Assembly (NCBI RefSeq): GCF_014982805.1
Contig: NZ_JADCKC010000002.1
Span: 310,001-374,000 of the forward strand
DNA: 64,000 bases
Origin: Gemmiger gallinarum
GTDB taxonomy: Bacteria; Bacillota; Clostridia; Oscillospirales; Ruminococcaceae
Direction: 5' to 3'
Below are positions 53,614-61,646 of the stretch, in pieces (position 1 is the first letter of the stretch; each line of letters starts with the position of its first letter). Made by a program: the position numbers and the translations under genes. The notes under the pieces were generated by a model. The model saw nothing but the letters and a program-made list of their open reading frames with translations, did no database searches and was not told where the DNA came from.

Positions 53614-54726
53614 TCAGCGGCCGCTTTGGGGCAGGCCGTGCTTCTGGGCGGCGGTGCCGTAGCGAACCGTCCAGAGATCCAGAATGCCGAGAGCCGTCAG
53701 CGTGTCCTGCACCACCGCGGCCCGGGGCACGATGCAGGGATCGTGCCGGCCGTGAATGGTGAGCTCGGCGTTCTGTTTTGCCATATAATCCACCGTGTCC
53801 TGCTGTTTGTAGATGCTGGGGGTGGGCTTGACCACCGTGCGGAAGACCACCGGCATGCCGTTGGTGATGCCGCCGTTGACGCCGCCGTTGCGGTTGGTGG
53901 CGGTGACCACCCGGTCCCCCTCCATGCGGAAGGCATCGTTGGCGGTGCTGCCCCGCAGCCCCGCAAAGGCGAACCCGGCGCCGAACTCAACACCCTTGAC
54001 CGCCGGGATGGAGAACATCAGGTGAGCCAGCTCACTCTCCACGCTGTCGAAGAAGGGCTCGCCCACCCCGGCGGGGATGCCGGTGACCACCGTCTCCAGA
54101 ATGCCTCCCACGCTGTCCCCCTCGGCCCCTGCGGCGCGGATGGCCTCCTGCATGGGGATCTCCTTGGCGGGGTCCGCCAGGGCGAAATGCCCGGGAGCTG
54201 CCTCGGGGGGCAGGTTGTTATAATCCAGAGGGGCGTCGTCGATGCCGGCGCACCGGGCAATATGGGTGTAGACCCGGATGCCCAGCCCCGCCAGCACCTG
54301 GCGGCAGACCGAACCCGCCGCCACCGACGCCGCCGTGATGCGTCCGGAGAAATGTCCCCCGCCCCGGGCATCCTGGAAGCCCTCGTACTTGGCGAAGGCG
54401 GTGTAGTCGGCATGGCCGGGGCGCAGCAGGGCGGCGGTTTTGGCGTAGTCGCCGCTGCGGGTGTTGGTGTTGCGGATGACAAAGGTCAGGGGGGTGCCGG
54501 TGGTGTGGCCGTCCAGCAGGCCGGAGAGGATCTCCACCTCATCCGGCTCGGTGCGGGAGGTGGAAAGCCCGTCTCCCCGGGCGCGGCGGCGGTCCATGGC
54601 GGCAGCGATCTGCGCCGTGTCCACCGGCAGGCCCGCCGCCAGACCGTCCAGCACCGCCCCCACCGCCGGGCCGTGGCTCTCCCCGAAAATGGTCATGGAA
54701 ACAGCACTGCCAAAGGTGTTTTTCAT
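53614..54726 (-). CDS. aroC: Chorismate synthase
   Basis: 370 codons. Converts EPSP to chorismate with reduced FMN. MTIFGESHGPAVGAVLDG at the N-terminus, RRRARGDGLSTSRTEPDEVEILSG, RPGHADYTAFAKY, GGGHFSGRITA, and the C-terminal GRHDPCIVPRAAVV are family hallmarks. Length is normal. Between aroB and aroE/K with gaps of 33 and 52 bases in the same operon. Confidence 0.95.
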   Translation of the reverse strand: MKNTFGSAVSMTIFGESHGPAVGAVLDGLAAGLPVDTAQIAAAMDRRRARGDGLSTSRTEPDEVEILSGLLDGHTTGTPLTFVIRNTNTRSGDYAKTAALLRPGHADYTAFAKYEGFQDARGGGHFSGRITAASVAAGSVCRQVLAGLGIRVYTHIARCAGIDDAPLDYNNLPPEAAPGHFALADPAKEIPMQEAIRAAGAEGDSVGGILETVVTGIPAGVGEPFFDSVESELAHLMFSIPAVKGVEFGAGFAFAGLRGSTANDAFRMEGDRVVTATNRNGGVNGGITNGMPVVFRTVVKPTPSIYKQQDTVDYMAKQNAELTIHGRHDPCIVPRAAVVQDTLTALGILDLWTVRYGTAAQKHGLPQSGR

Positions 54727-54759
54727 GCAAAAGGCTCCTTACTTGTGCACAAACAGGAC

Positions 54760-55791
54760 TTATTCTTCCTCAATTCCCAGCAGGGTGGGCAACTCAGCCA
54801 TGGGGATCTTGTCCGCCCGCCAGCAGCCCAGGCCCGGCACCCGGATGACCGTGATGCTGTCGCCCCGGCCCTTTTTGTCGTGGCGCATCTGTTCCAGCAC
54901 CTTCTGTTTGTCGTAGGCGGCACGGGTGGGCAGGCCCAGCGCCCGCATGACGGCCCGGGTGCGCTTGACCAGGGAGTTGTCCTCGATCATGGGCAGCATA
55001 CCCAGGGCGACGCACTCGCCGTGGTAGAGGCCGTTTTTCCGGCGGCCCCGGATGCCCTTGACCGCCTCGATGCCGTGGCCGATGGTGTGGCCGAAGTTCA
55101 GCGCCGCCCGGGGGCCCTGCTCCCGCTCGTCCTGCTCCACGATGTGCTTCTTGACCCGCAGGCTGCGGTAGATGATCTGCTCGATGTCCTCCTCGGGGGT
55201 GTTCTTCTCAAAGAGGGCGAAGAGCTCGGGGTCGGCAATGATGCCTGCCTTCAGCGCCTCGGCCAGGCCGTTGACAAAGTGGCGGCGGGGCAGGGTGGCC
55301 AGCACATCGGGGTCGATGAGCACCACCTGGGGCTGCCAGAAGGCGCCCACAATGTTCTTGGTCTCCCCCAGGTCAATGGCCGTCTTGCCGCCGATGGAGG
55401 AGTCGATCTGGGCCAGGGTGGAGGTGGGGCAGTTGATGAAGTCGATGCCCCGCATATAGGTGGCGGCGCAGAATCCGCCCAGATCCCCCACAACGCCGCC
55501 GCCCACCGCGACGACCACGTCCCGGCGGCTCATGCCGAAGGCAAGCATCGCCTCCAGCACATTGCCGTAGACCTTGAGGCACTTGCTGCCCTCCCCCTGG
55601 GGGATGGTGTAGATCCTGGCATCGCTGCACTGGTCGGCAATGGTCCGGGCATAGGCGGCGGGCACCCCGTCGTCGGTGAGGATAAAGACCTTGCGGTTGA
55701 CCAGGTTGGCGAACTGGTACAGATTTTTCAGACATCCGCGCTTGAGGATGATGTCATAGCTGTTCTTTTTCAACTGCATTGTTAATTTCAT
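54760..55791 (-). CDS. aroB: 3-dehydroquinate synthase
   Basis: 343 codons; the ATG overlaps the pheA stop (ATGA). NAD- and zinc-dependent cyclisation of DAHP to dehydroquinate. GGGVVGDLGGFCAATYMRGIDFINCPTSTLAQIDSSIGGKTAIDL (read as GGGVVGDLGGF ... SSIGGKTAID) gives the NAD and metal sites, and NFGHTIGHGIEA carries zinc-binding His residues. All expected motifs are intact. The enzymes before and after it in the pathway, DAHP synthase and dehydroquinase, are not in this operon. Confidence 0.95.
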   Translation of the reverse strand: MKLTMQLKKNSYDIILKRGCLKNLYQFANLVNRKVFILTDDGVPAAYARTIADQCSDARIYTIPQGEGSKCLKVYGNVLEAMLAFGMSRRDVVVAVGGGVVGDLGGFCAATYMRGIDFINCPTSTLAQIDSSIGGKTAIDLGETKNIVGAFWQPQVVLIDPDVLATLPRRHFVNGLAEALKAGIIADPELFALFEKNTPEEDIEQIIYRSLRVKKHIVEQDEREQGPRAALNFGHTIGHGIEAVKGIRGRRKNGLYHGECVALGMLPMIEDNSLVKRTRAVMRALGLPTRAAYDKQKVLEQMRHDKKGRGDSITVIRVPGLGCWRADKIPMAELPTLLGIEEE

Positions 55792-56912
55792 ACGGTTACC
55801 CCTTCCTCATCACACAGTGTCTCGTGGTCAAAAACGCCCAGCAGCCGCACGGTGCGGCAGGGGGCTTCCAGATCATGGAGCAGGGTGCGGCAGCTTTGTC
55901 CCGCCGCCCGCTGCGGGCAGATCAGCTGTACATAGAAATAATATTCAAACTGCACATGGGGCAGCGGACGGCTCTTGATGCTCTCCATATTGAAGCCCAT
56001 GCTGCCGATGCGCTCGATGACCTGGGCCAGTTTGCCCGGCTTGTGGTCCACCGTGAAGAGCAGGGCAATGCGCTGGCCCTCCCCCACCGGGATGTCCTCG
56101 CTGCGGGTGCGGGTGATGACCACAAAGCGGGTGGTGTTGTCACCGTCCTCGTTGATGCCCTGGGCCAGCACCTGCAGCCCGTAGAGGCGGGCGGTCTCGG
56201 CGGAGGCCACGGCCCCCACCGCAGGGTCCCCCAGTTCGGAGACATAACGGGCGGCGTCGGCGGTGTTGCCCCAAACCTTGGTCTCAAAGCCGTGGGCCCG
56301 CAGGAAGGGCGCGCTCTGGCTCAGCGCCTGCTGGTGGCTGACCACCGTGCGCAGCCCCGCCAGCGTGGCCCCCGGGATCCCCAGCAGGTCCTGGCGGATG
56401 GGCAGGTCGTAGACGCCGCACACCGACAGGTCGGGATGGCCATACAGCAGGTCCAGCACAGCGGACACATCCCCGGCGGTGGAATTTTCAAAGGGCAGGA
56501 CGCCGAACTCCGCCTTGCCGGTGCTCACCGCTTCAAACACATCCGCCCAGGTCTTGCAGGCCATCTGCCGGGCAAAGGGGAACACCCGCCGGGAGGCAAT
56601 GTGCGCCCAGGCGCCTTCTACCCCCTGATAGGCTGCCGTCCCGCGGCCCAGCAGTTCCCGCTGATAGGCCCGGGAAACCGCCATGGCCTGCTGCAGAAAG
56701 CGGTTATAGTAGGGGCGCAGGGCTTCATCGGTGATGCGGGCGGTGTTTTTGGCAATGACGGCCCGCTCCCGCTCGGGGTCAAAGACGGGTTTGCCGCTGT
56801 CCGCCTTGCTGCGCGCCACCATTGCCACCGCACGCATGCGGCGCTCAAACAGTTCGGCCATCTGCGCGTCGACGGCGTCGATCTCCGCGCGGGCCTGCTC
56901 CAAAAGTTCCAT
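55788..56912 (-). CDS. pheA: Bifunctional chorismate mutase - prephenate dehydratase with ACT domain
   Basis: 374 codons from the ATG at 56912, chosen for GGAGGAAA upstream; longer frames run through the promoter. Residues 1-90 are an AroQ-type chorismate mutase (LLEQARAEIDAVDAQMAELFERRMRAV). Residues 105-285 are prephenate dehydratase (YQGVEGAWAHIA, FGVLPFENSTAGDV, and the NTTRFVVI motif). Residues 295-374 are an ACT domain (GKLAQVIERIGSMGFNMESIKSRP) expected to mediate phenylalanine feedback. First gene of the aromatic operon, from the promoter at 56943-56971. Confidence 0.94.
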   Translation of the reverse strand: MELLEQARAEIDAVDAQMAELFERRMRAVAMVARSKADSGKPVFDPERERAVIAKNTARITDEALRPYYNRFLQQAMAVSRAYQRELLGRGTAAYQGVEGAWAHIASRRVFPFARQMACKTWADVFEAVSTGKAEFGVLPFENSTAGDVSAVLDLLYGHPDLSVCGVYDLPIRQDLLGIPGATLAGLRTVVSHQQALSQSAPFLRAHGFETKVWGNTADAARYVSELGDPAVGAVASAETARLYGLQVLAQGINEDGDNTTRFVVITRTRSEDIPVGEGQRIALLFTVDHKPGKLAQVIERIGSMGFNMESIKSRPLPHVQFEYYFYVQLICPQRAAGQSCRTLLHDLEAPCRTVRLLGVFDHETLCDEEGVTV

Positions 56913-56942
56913 GGCAGTTTCCTCCGATAGATATACAGTTTC

Positions 56943-56971
56943 ACTATACCATAAAACGGTCTGTTCCTCAA
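56943..56971 (-). promoter_or_regulatory. Promoter of the aromatic amino acid operon
   Basis: TTGAGG, 17 bases, TATAGT on the minus strand. The start lies only about 25 bases before the pheA ATG, leaving no space for a T-box or attenuator leader. Confidence 0.78.
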
Positions 56972-57014
56972 GGCCGCAGGCGTAAAATCGCCGCAAAAAT
57001 TCGGCATTCTCCCC

Positions 57015-57067
57015 AAAAATGTCAAACCCGCAGCGAAGGGTGCTTCCTTGCATCCTCTGCTGCGGGT
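57015..57067 (-). terminator. Terminator upstream of pheA
   Basis: ACCCGCAGC pairs with GCTGCGGGT around a 24-base interior, followed by TTGACATTTTT on the minus strand. It ends the 57243-58004 transcript. Confidence 0.65.
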
Positions 57068-57075
57068 GAAAAAGA

Positions 57076-57243
57076 CTATTTGGGGCATTTGGGCGGGCGG
57101 GGCGCCAGGTCCTCCAGCCGCCGGGGGGCGGTGTAAAACCGCCGATAGGGATTCTGGGGCAGGGGCGGTGTCTGCCGGGGCTCCGGCTTCCGTGGCCGGC
57201 GGCCCAGGATTCTGGCCAGCCAGGCGGGCAGGCGGGGGCTCAC
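57076..57243 (-). CDS. 55-residue Pro/Arg-rich small protein, translationally coupled
   Basis: A short frame starting at GTG (57243) overlaps the stop of the preceding membrane protein as GTGA, with GGGGGAGAG 6 bases before it inside that gene. The product begins SPRLPAWLARILGRRPRKPEP and ends RRLEDLAPRPPKCPK; it is strongly basic and proline-rich with one short amphipathic segment. It is followed at once by a terminator. It matches nothing I recognise. The ribosome site, coupling and position argue for translation. Confidence 0.5.
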   Translation of the reverse strand: MSPRLPAWLARILGRRPRKPEPRQTPPLPQNPYRRFYTAPRRLEDLAPRPPKCPK

Positions 57244-58004
57244 CGGTCACTCTCCCCCATGGGCTGAACTTCCTTGGTCAGCAGTTCCCACATGCCGTCA
57301 TAATGGGTGTTTTCTTCCTGCTGTTCCTCGGTCCAGGCGCCGCGGCGGGCCACATACACACCTTCAAACAGCTGGGCACTCTCCTCCGGCTCCCCGGTCA
57401 GGGTATTCTCATACTGGCCCAGGTCAAAGCCGGTCAGCACCGGGCAGTCGGTCCAGCGGTAGACCATGTTCTGCCAGTCTTTGGCACCCTCCGCCGGTGT
57501 GGTGCCGTCCAGATACTGCAGGCATTCGGTGGCCCGCAGGAAATTTTCCGGGTCCTCGATGATGAAGATATAGCTCATCCCCTCCGACAGGTCCGCCGAC
57601 AGCCGGGTCATGCCCGCGATCCTGCTGTAGGCCGCCATGGAGGGATCGGCAGATTCAGAGGTCTCCGCCTCATCAAAGTCGATAACATAGCGGTTGACCT
57701 GCACATAGGTTTCCCCGTCACGGTTTCGGTCGATGGCATAGCCTTCCAGCCGGTCCTGCAATGCCGTCACCGTCTCGGTGGGCAGGTCGTAGCTTGCCAC
57801 CCAGGCCACCTGATAATCGGGGGTCTTCTGAGACAGAACGCTGTAGGCGATCCAGCCGGTGATGCCCAGTACGATGAGCACGATGAGTACCGCCCATTTA
57901 TAATAATGCCACCAGTTGGCAAGTTTTTCTGCCGGGGTATAGACCCGCTCCGGCTCCTTGAGATTTTCATAGCTCTCGCTGCTGCTTTTCGTCACCCAGG
58001 CCAT
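57240..58004 (-). CDS. Membrane-anchored protein with extracytoplasmic domain, unknown
   Basis: 254 codons from the ATG at 58004 (AAGGAG upstream). A cytosolic N-terminus of about 35 residues ends in EKLANWWHYYKW, followed by one membrane helix (about 38-58: AVLIVLIVLGITGWIAYSVL), then about 195 exported residues, acidic and mixed alpha/beta (VNRYVIDFDEAETSESADPS, YIFIIEDPENFL). The KLANWWHYYKW + helix start is common in uncharacterised Clostridial membrane proteins. No catalytic motif is seen. Co-transcribed with the 55-residue ORF. Confidence 0.75.
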   Translation of the reverse strand: MAWVTKSSSESYENLKEPERVYTPAEKLANWWHYYKWAVLIVLIVLGITGWIAYSVLSQKTPDYQVAWVASYDLPTETVTALQDRLEGYAIDRNRDGETYVQVNRYVIDFDEAETSESADPSMAAYSRIAGMTRLSADLSEGMSYIFIIEDPENFLRATECLQYLDGTTPAEGAKDWQNMVYRWTDCPVLTGFDLGQYENTLTGEPEESAQLFEGVYVARRGAWTEEQQEENTHYDGMWELLTKEVQPMGESDR

Positions 58005-58046
58005 GGCTGATGTTCTCCTTTTCCCCAATCGCTTTTGTTGTCTGCT

Positions 58047-58075
58047 ATCATAGCACATCTCAGGCAAAAAGTCAT
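58047..58075 (-). promoter_or_regulatory. Promoter of the 57240-58004 gene
   Basis: ATGACT, 17 bases, TATGAT on the minus strand, about 40 bases before the ATG. Confidence 0.6.
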
Positions 58076-58145
58076 CTGCCGTTCCCGGCTTTCACAATTT
58101 CCCCCAGGCGGCAGGATTTCACGGTTTTGTACGCTTCTGCCCGCT

Positions 58146-58174
58146 TGCAAGCTGCCTGCAAACCGGATATGATA
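58146..58174 (+). promoter_or_regulatory. Promoter of the DUF624-like gene
   Basis: TTGCAA, 17 bases, TATGAT, about 60 bases before the ATG at 58237. Confidence 0.75.
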
Positions 58175-58236
58175 TATAGTATACAAAAAACAGAACAAAC
58201 CGGGGCGCCCGCCGCCCCGTGCAAGGAGAAAACGCC

Positions 58237-59058
58237 ATGTTCTTCAACAGTTCCAAATGGACCGAGGCCCCCAAGGAGGATGCCTCCCCCATCCGCAAAA
58301 AGGGCGCCGCACGTTTTTTTGAAGTGCTGGGCCGGGACGGCCTGTCCTTTTACAAAGCCAGCATGCTCTGCTGCCTGGGATGCCTGCCCGGTTTTATCCT
58401 GATGGCCCTGGGTTTCATCGGCAGCTCGGTGCTGTTCACCCTGCTGGGCGGCATTGTGGGCGGTATGCTCGGCGCGCCTTTCCTTTGCAGCCTCATCGAC
58501 ACCATTTTGCGCTCTCTGCGGGATGAGCCCGGCTTCTGGTGGGTGACCTACAAAAAAGCCTGGCGCCAGAACTGGAAGGACAGCCTGCTGCCCGGTTTTG
58601 TGCTGGGGCTTTTGAGCGGCAGCTGGCTTTCCATGCTGATGATTTTGCCCGCCATGGAGGCTGTTCCCTCCATCATCTGGATCTGCATGGGTGCAGGTCT
58701 GATCTTTGCTGCCGGACTGTTTACCTACGCTTTTGCCCAGATCCCTCTGGTCCATCTGACCCCGGCACAGTTTTTGAAAAACTGCATCTTCTTTTTCCTG
58801 GGGTATCTGCCCCGCACCCTGCTGGCTGCGGCGGTCCAGGCGGCGTACTGGGTGCTCTTTGTGCTGTTTCTGCCCCTCACCCTGCCCCTGATGCTGGTGA
58901 CCGGCTTCTGGCTGCCCTGGCTCATTGCCGTCATGGTCGTCTATCAGCCTCTGGATACCGCTTTCTCGGTGGAGGAAATCATCCGTCACCGTCGGGAGGA
59001 GGAGCTCAACGACAGCATGGAAAACCATTCCATGTTCGGTCCCCGGGGGGACGACTGA
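58237..59058 (+). CDS. DUF624 (YesL)-like membrane protein
   Basis: 273 codons from the ATG at 58237 (AAGGAG upstream). About six hydrophobic helices; the N-terminal pattern FFEVLGRDGLSFYKASMLCCLGCLPGF and the later WWVTYKKAWRQNWKDSLLPG resemble the DUF624/YesL family, whose members often sit near carbohydrate genes and have no known mechanism. The C-terminus is charged and cytosolic (HRREEELNDSMENHSMFG). It is followed after 38 bases by the C39-like gene, with which it likely shares a transcript. Confidence 0.65.
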   Translation: MFFNSSKWTEAPKEDASPIRKKGAARFFEVLGRDGLSFYKASMLCCLGCLPGFILMALGFIGSSVLFTLLGGIVGGMLGAPFLCSLIDTILRSLRDEPGFWWVTYKKAWRQNWKDSLLPGFVLGLLSGSWLSMLMILPAMEAVPSIIWICMGAGLIFAAGLFTYAFAQIPLVHLTPAQFLKNCIFFFLGYLPRTLLAAAVQAAYWVLFVLFLPLTLPLMLVTGFWLPWLIAVMVVYQPLDTAFSVEEIIRHRREEELNDSMENHSMFGPRGDD

Positions 59059-59096
59059 TTTTCCCCATCGTTCCAAAAGGCAGGTGACACATTCCC

Positions 59097-60413
59097 ATGG
59101 AAAAAAAGACCCTGTTCCTTCTGCAGGAGACGGAAGAATTCATGCGCGGCGAGCTGGACAACGTGACGGTGGCCAACTCCCACATCATTCTCGACGTGGT
59201 GCAGGGCGGCTATGTGCCCTACGGCTGCTACACCAGCCCCTCCATTCCCATGCCGCCCTTTGATGCCCTGCGTCCCAGCTGGAATGCCTTCACCCCGCCG
59301 GGTACCGCCGTGGAAGCCCAGGCCCGGGTCATGGTGGACGGCAACTGGACTGCCTGGTCGGCCTTCGGCAAGTGGAGCCCCTTCCTCCCCAGGGAAAGTG
59401 CCGCTCCCTCCGCCCGGGGCGCTCTGGCTTTGAACGGCGACCAGCTGACCCTGGATTCCAAGGTGGCCACCCATGTACAGCTGCGCATTTATCTCTACAC
59501 CAAGGACGACAGACACACCCCGTCGGTGTCGCTGCTGGGCGTCAGTGTGCGGCGGGTGGATGTCATTCCGGGGGGCGGCCGACCGGTCAACGCCCGGCTG
59601 CATCTGCCGCCTTACTCGGTCATGCGCCGCGCCCCGGAACTGCGCCCCCAGATGGATCTGGCCTGTGCCATTGCCGGGCTGACCAACCGCTGGGGTGCCG
59701 ACATCCTGCCCGAGGAGCTGGTGCTGGCCATGCGGGACGGCCGGGGCTGCAGCAATCTGAGTTTCGGGGCGGCTGCCATGGGCTGCTGGGGCTTTCCCGC
59801 CTGGGTGCGCTGGGCGGACCTGGGCGCCCTGCGTGCCGAGCTGCGCGCCGGGTACGGCGTGGTGGTGGAGCTGGACAGCACCCCTGCCCAGCTGGCCGCC
59901 GGTATGCCCGAGCGCCGCTATGCCGCACTGCGGGGCTTCGGGACGGTGAACGGTGAGCTCCACGCCCTGCTCAACGACCCCTGGGCTGCCGACAATGATT
60001 TTGACACCGAGGTCAGCGTTGCGCTGGATGACTTCCTGGTAGCCTGGACCAATCTGGCCCTCTGCATGCGGCCCCGGAAGCCGGTGCCCGAGCATGGCGG
60101 TCCCTGGCGGTCCAGCGTGACATTGCGGCGGGCGGGCAGGGATCAGCCGGGGCTCTACCGGCTGATGCAGGCCGGAGAAGCCCGGGAGCTGCCCGACGAT
60201 TTCTGCGGCGATGAAGAGCACCCCGGCGGCGTGCTGGCCTGGACAGCCCAGGAGGAGCGCCCCCACGCCACCACCGCCCACAAGCTGTTCCACTATGTTC
60301 GGCCCGAGTCCGGCTGCATCCGCCTGCCCGACTCCACCGGCGATCTGACCAAATACACCGTCTACGCCATCGACACCGCCGGCTGCATGCTGGTGGGAGA
60401 TGTGACGGTATAA
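59097..60413 (+). CDS. C39-like cysteine peptidase family protein without signal peptide
   Basis: 438 codons. The N-terminal 150 residues are beta-rich (VTVANSHIILDVVQGGYVPYG ... VATHVQLRIYLYTKD). The middle resembles the peptidase C39-like domain: RPQMDLACAIAGLTNRWG (about 185), where a Cys occupies the nucleophile position, and a later GELHALLNDPWA (about 290) with a His and Asp in the right order. No signal peptide or membrane helix is present, which is unusual for the family. Peptidase activity is inferred, not shown. Ends at a bidirectional terminator. The RBS is weak. Confidence 0.65.
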   Translation: MEKKTLFLLQETEEFMRGELDNVTVANSHIILDVVQGGYVPYGCYTSPSIPMPPFDALRPSWNAFTPPGTAVEAQARVMVDGNWTAWSAFGKWSPFLPRESAAPSARGALALNGDQLTLDSKVATHVQLRIYLYTKDDRHTPSVSLLGVSVRRVDVIPGGGRPVNARLHLPPYSVMRRAPELRPQMDLACAIAGLTNRWGADILPEELVLAMRDGRGCSNLSFGAAAMGCWGFPAWVRWADLGALRAELRAGYGVVVELDSTPAQLAAGMPERRYAALRGFGTVNGELHALLNDPWAADNDFDTEVSVALDDFLVAWTNLALCMRPRKPVPEHGGPWRSSVTLRRAGRDQPGLYRLMQAGEARELPDDFCGDEEHPGGVLAWTAQEERPHATTAHKLFHYVRPESGCIRLPDSTGDLTKYTVYAIDTAGCMLVGDVTV

Positions 60414-60431
60414 CCTGCTGCGTACCAGCAG

Positions 60432-60469
60432 AAAACGCCTCTGCCCGAAAACCGGGCAGAGGCGTTTTG
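60432..60469. terminator. Bidirectional terminator
   Basis: AAAACGCCTCTGCCCG and CGGGCAGAGGCGTTTT form a near-perfect stem with a small A-rich loop; T-runs occur on both sides. It separates the C39-like gene from the converging HslV-like gene. Confidence 0.9.
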
Positions 60470-60478
60470 TATTGTGTA

Positions 60479-61060
60479 TTACAGGATCAGCTGGCGGTAC
60501 ATTTTGGTGTTGACCGTCTTGTCACGCTGCGCAATGGCCTGGATGCAGGCATCCATGGAGGCGGCCACATCGTCCAGCGAGCGCCAGTTTTCCACCCCGC
60601 CCTGCAGGTACTCTTCCAGCATGGGGCCGATCTCGGTGTGGGCGCTGGCGCCCTCGATGAGGTAGGCCCCCGGCTGGGCGGGCCGGACCTCCGGCTCATA
60701 GTTGTTGTCGCTGCCCAGGGTGGCCATCTGGAAGCCCCCCTTGCGGCCCCGGCCTCCCACCAGGAAGCGGATGCCCAACGGCAGGGTCTCGACCTCCCGG
60801 GCACGGTCCCGGAGGATCTTGACGATCTTCTCAAAGGTCAGGTACTGGACATCATACTCATCCAGAGCATTGACAATGCGCACGGCGGCCAGGGTATCCC
60901 CGGCAAAGCCCACGCAGACGTTGCGGTTGACCTTGCGCAGCTTGGGCAGCTCCTCGGTCAGGATGTTGGGGCTGTCCACCTTTGCCGGTTCCTCCACCAT
61001 GCGCCCGTCACTGGCCATGGCGCAGAAATTCTCGCCGCATACGGCCAGGATCGCGCTCAT
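60479..61060 (-). CDS. HslV/proteasome-beta-like Ntn hydrolase, orphan
   Basis: 193 codons. The start MSAILAVCGENFCAMASDGRM aligns with HslV ([21 protein letters not shown]). After removal of Met the first residue is Ser1, Asp17 falls exactly at the HslV catalytic Asp17 position, and Lys in ELPKLRKVN can match Lys33 with a one-residue shift, followed by GFAGD like GFAGG. So the N-terminal nucleophile fold is well supported. A Ser nucleophile is also known in Bacillus CodW. But no hslU/clpY, codY or xerC is nearby; the partner gene is a PH-domain protein. It could be a self-compartmentalised protease or a different Ntn amidase. Confidence 0.7.
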   Translation of the reverse strand: MSAILAVCGENFCAMASDGRMVEEPAKVDSPNILTEELPKLRKVNRNVCVGFAGDTLAAVRIVNALDEYDVQYLTFEKIVKILRDRAREVETLPLGIRFLVGGRGRKGGFQMATLGSDNNYEPEVRPAQPGAYLIEGASAHTEIGPMLEEYLQGGVENWRSLDDVAASMDACIQAIAQRDKTVNTKMYRQLIL

Positions 61061-61075
61061 ATTGTTGTTCCTCCC

Positions 61076-61492
61076 TTATTCTTCGTCGATGGCATCGCGG
61101 TAGGCGCCGTCCATATGCCCGCCGCCTGCGCCGAACATTTCCCGGCCCAGCAGACCGTTGTCCCGGCGCTCCTGCTCCACCAGCTCGCTGATCATGTCCT
61201 TGACCCGCTGGCTGTCCTTGACGTTTTTGATGGTCAAAATGCTGTCGGAGGCGTCCTTGGTGCGCAGAATGATGGTGCCGGTGCCGCACAGGCGGTTGAT
61301 GAGCGTGCGCTTGAGGGAAATGTCCAGCACACGGTAGATCATGCACTCGTTTTCCTCGCAGTTGATGAGGCCGTGCTGGGTGTAGATGCGGCCGTTGGCA
61401 ATGCGGTAGACATCAAAGGTCCAGGGGAACCACAGGATATGCCGACGGTCCTTCCACATTGTCTCGGCGGATTGATTCTGTTTCTGTTCCAT
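61076..61492 (-). CDS. PH-domain-like (bPH) protein
   Basis: 138 codons from the ATG at 61492, 8 bases after AAGGAGG; a TTG two codons upstream is too close to it. WFPWTFDVYRIANGRIYTQHGLINCEENECMIYRVLDISLKRTLINRLCGTGTIIL has the alternating pattern of bacterial PH domains (DUF304/bPH_2 type), without the membrane helices usual in that group. The C-terminus is helical, ending GGGHMDGAYRDAIDEE. It precedes the HslV-like gene by 15 bases, so the two proteins probably act together. No function is known. Confidence 0.7.
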   Translation of the reverse strand: MEQKQNQSAETMWKDRRHILWFPWTFDVYRIANGRIYTQHGLINCEENECMIYRVLDISLKRTLINRLCGTGTIILRTKDASDSILTIKNVKDSQRVKDMISELVEQERRDNGLLGREMFGAGGGHMDGAYRDAIDEE

Positions 61493-61522
61493 CTTCAAAG
61501 CCTCCTTATGTTGTTGTGTTCT

Positions 61523-61551
61523 ACTATACCATACCCCGCACCGCCCGGCAA
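61523..61551 (-). promoter_or_regulatory. Promoter of the PH-domain/HslV-like operon
   Basis: TTGCCG, 17 bases, TATAGT on the minus strand, about 30 bases before the ATG at 61492. Confidence 0.72.
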
Positions 61552-61575
61552 GGGCGAACGTCTTTCCTGCAAAGG

Positions 61576-61614
61576 CAGGGCGCGGCCCCGCCCGCAGGCA
61601 GAACCGCGCCCTGT
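61576..61614 (-). terminator. Possible terminator after the IIA-Glc gene
   Basis: CAGGGCGCGG and CCGCGCCCTG form a 10-bp stem on the minus strand, followed only by CCTTTGC, so strength is doubtful. Confidence 0.45.
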
Positions 61615-61646
61615 ATGCCGTGGGCAGATGCCCGGACGGCTTTTGA

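Noticed and set aside
56913-57075. A T-box or leader-peptide attenuator for the aromatic operon
   Set aside because: The predicted start is about 25 bases before pheA, and the hairpin upstream belongs to the preceding transcript.
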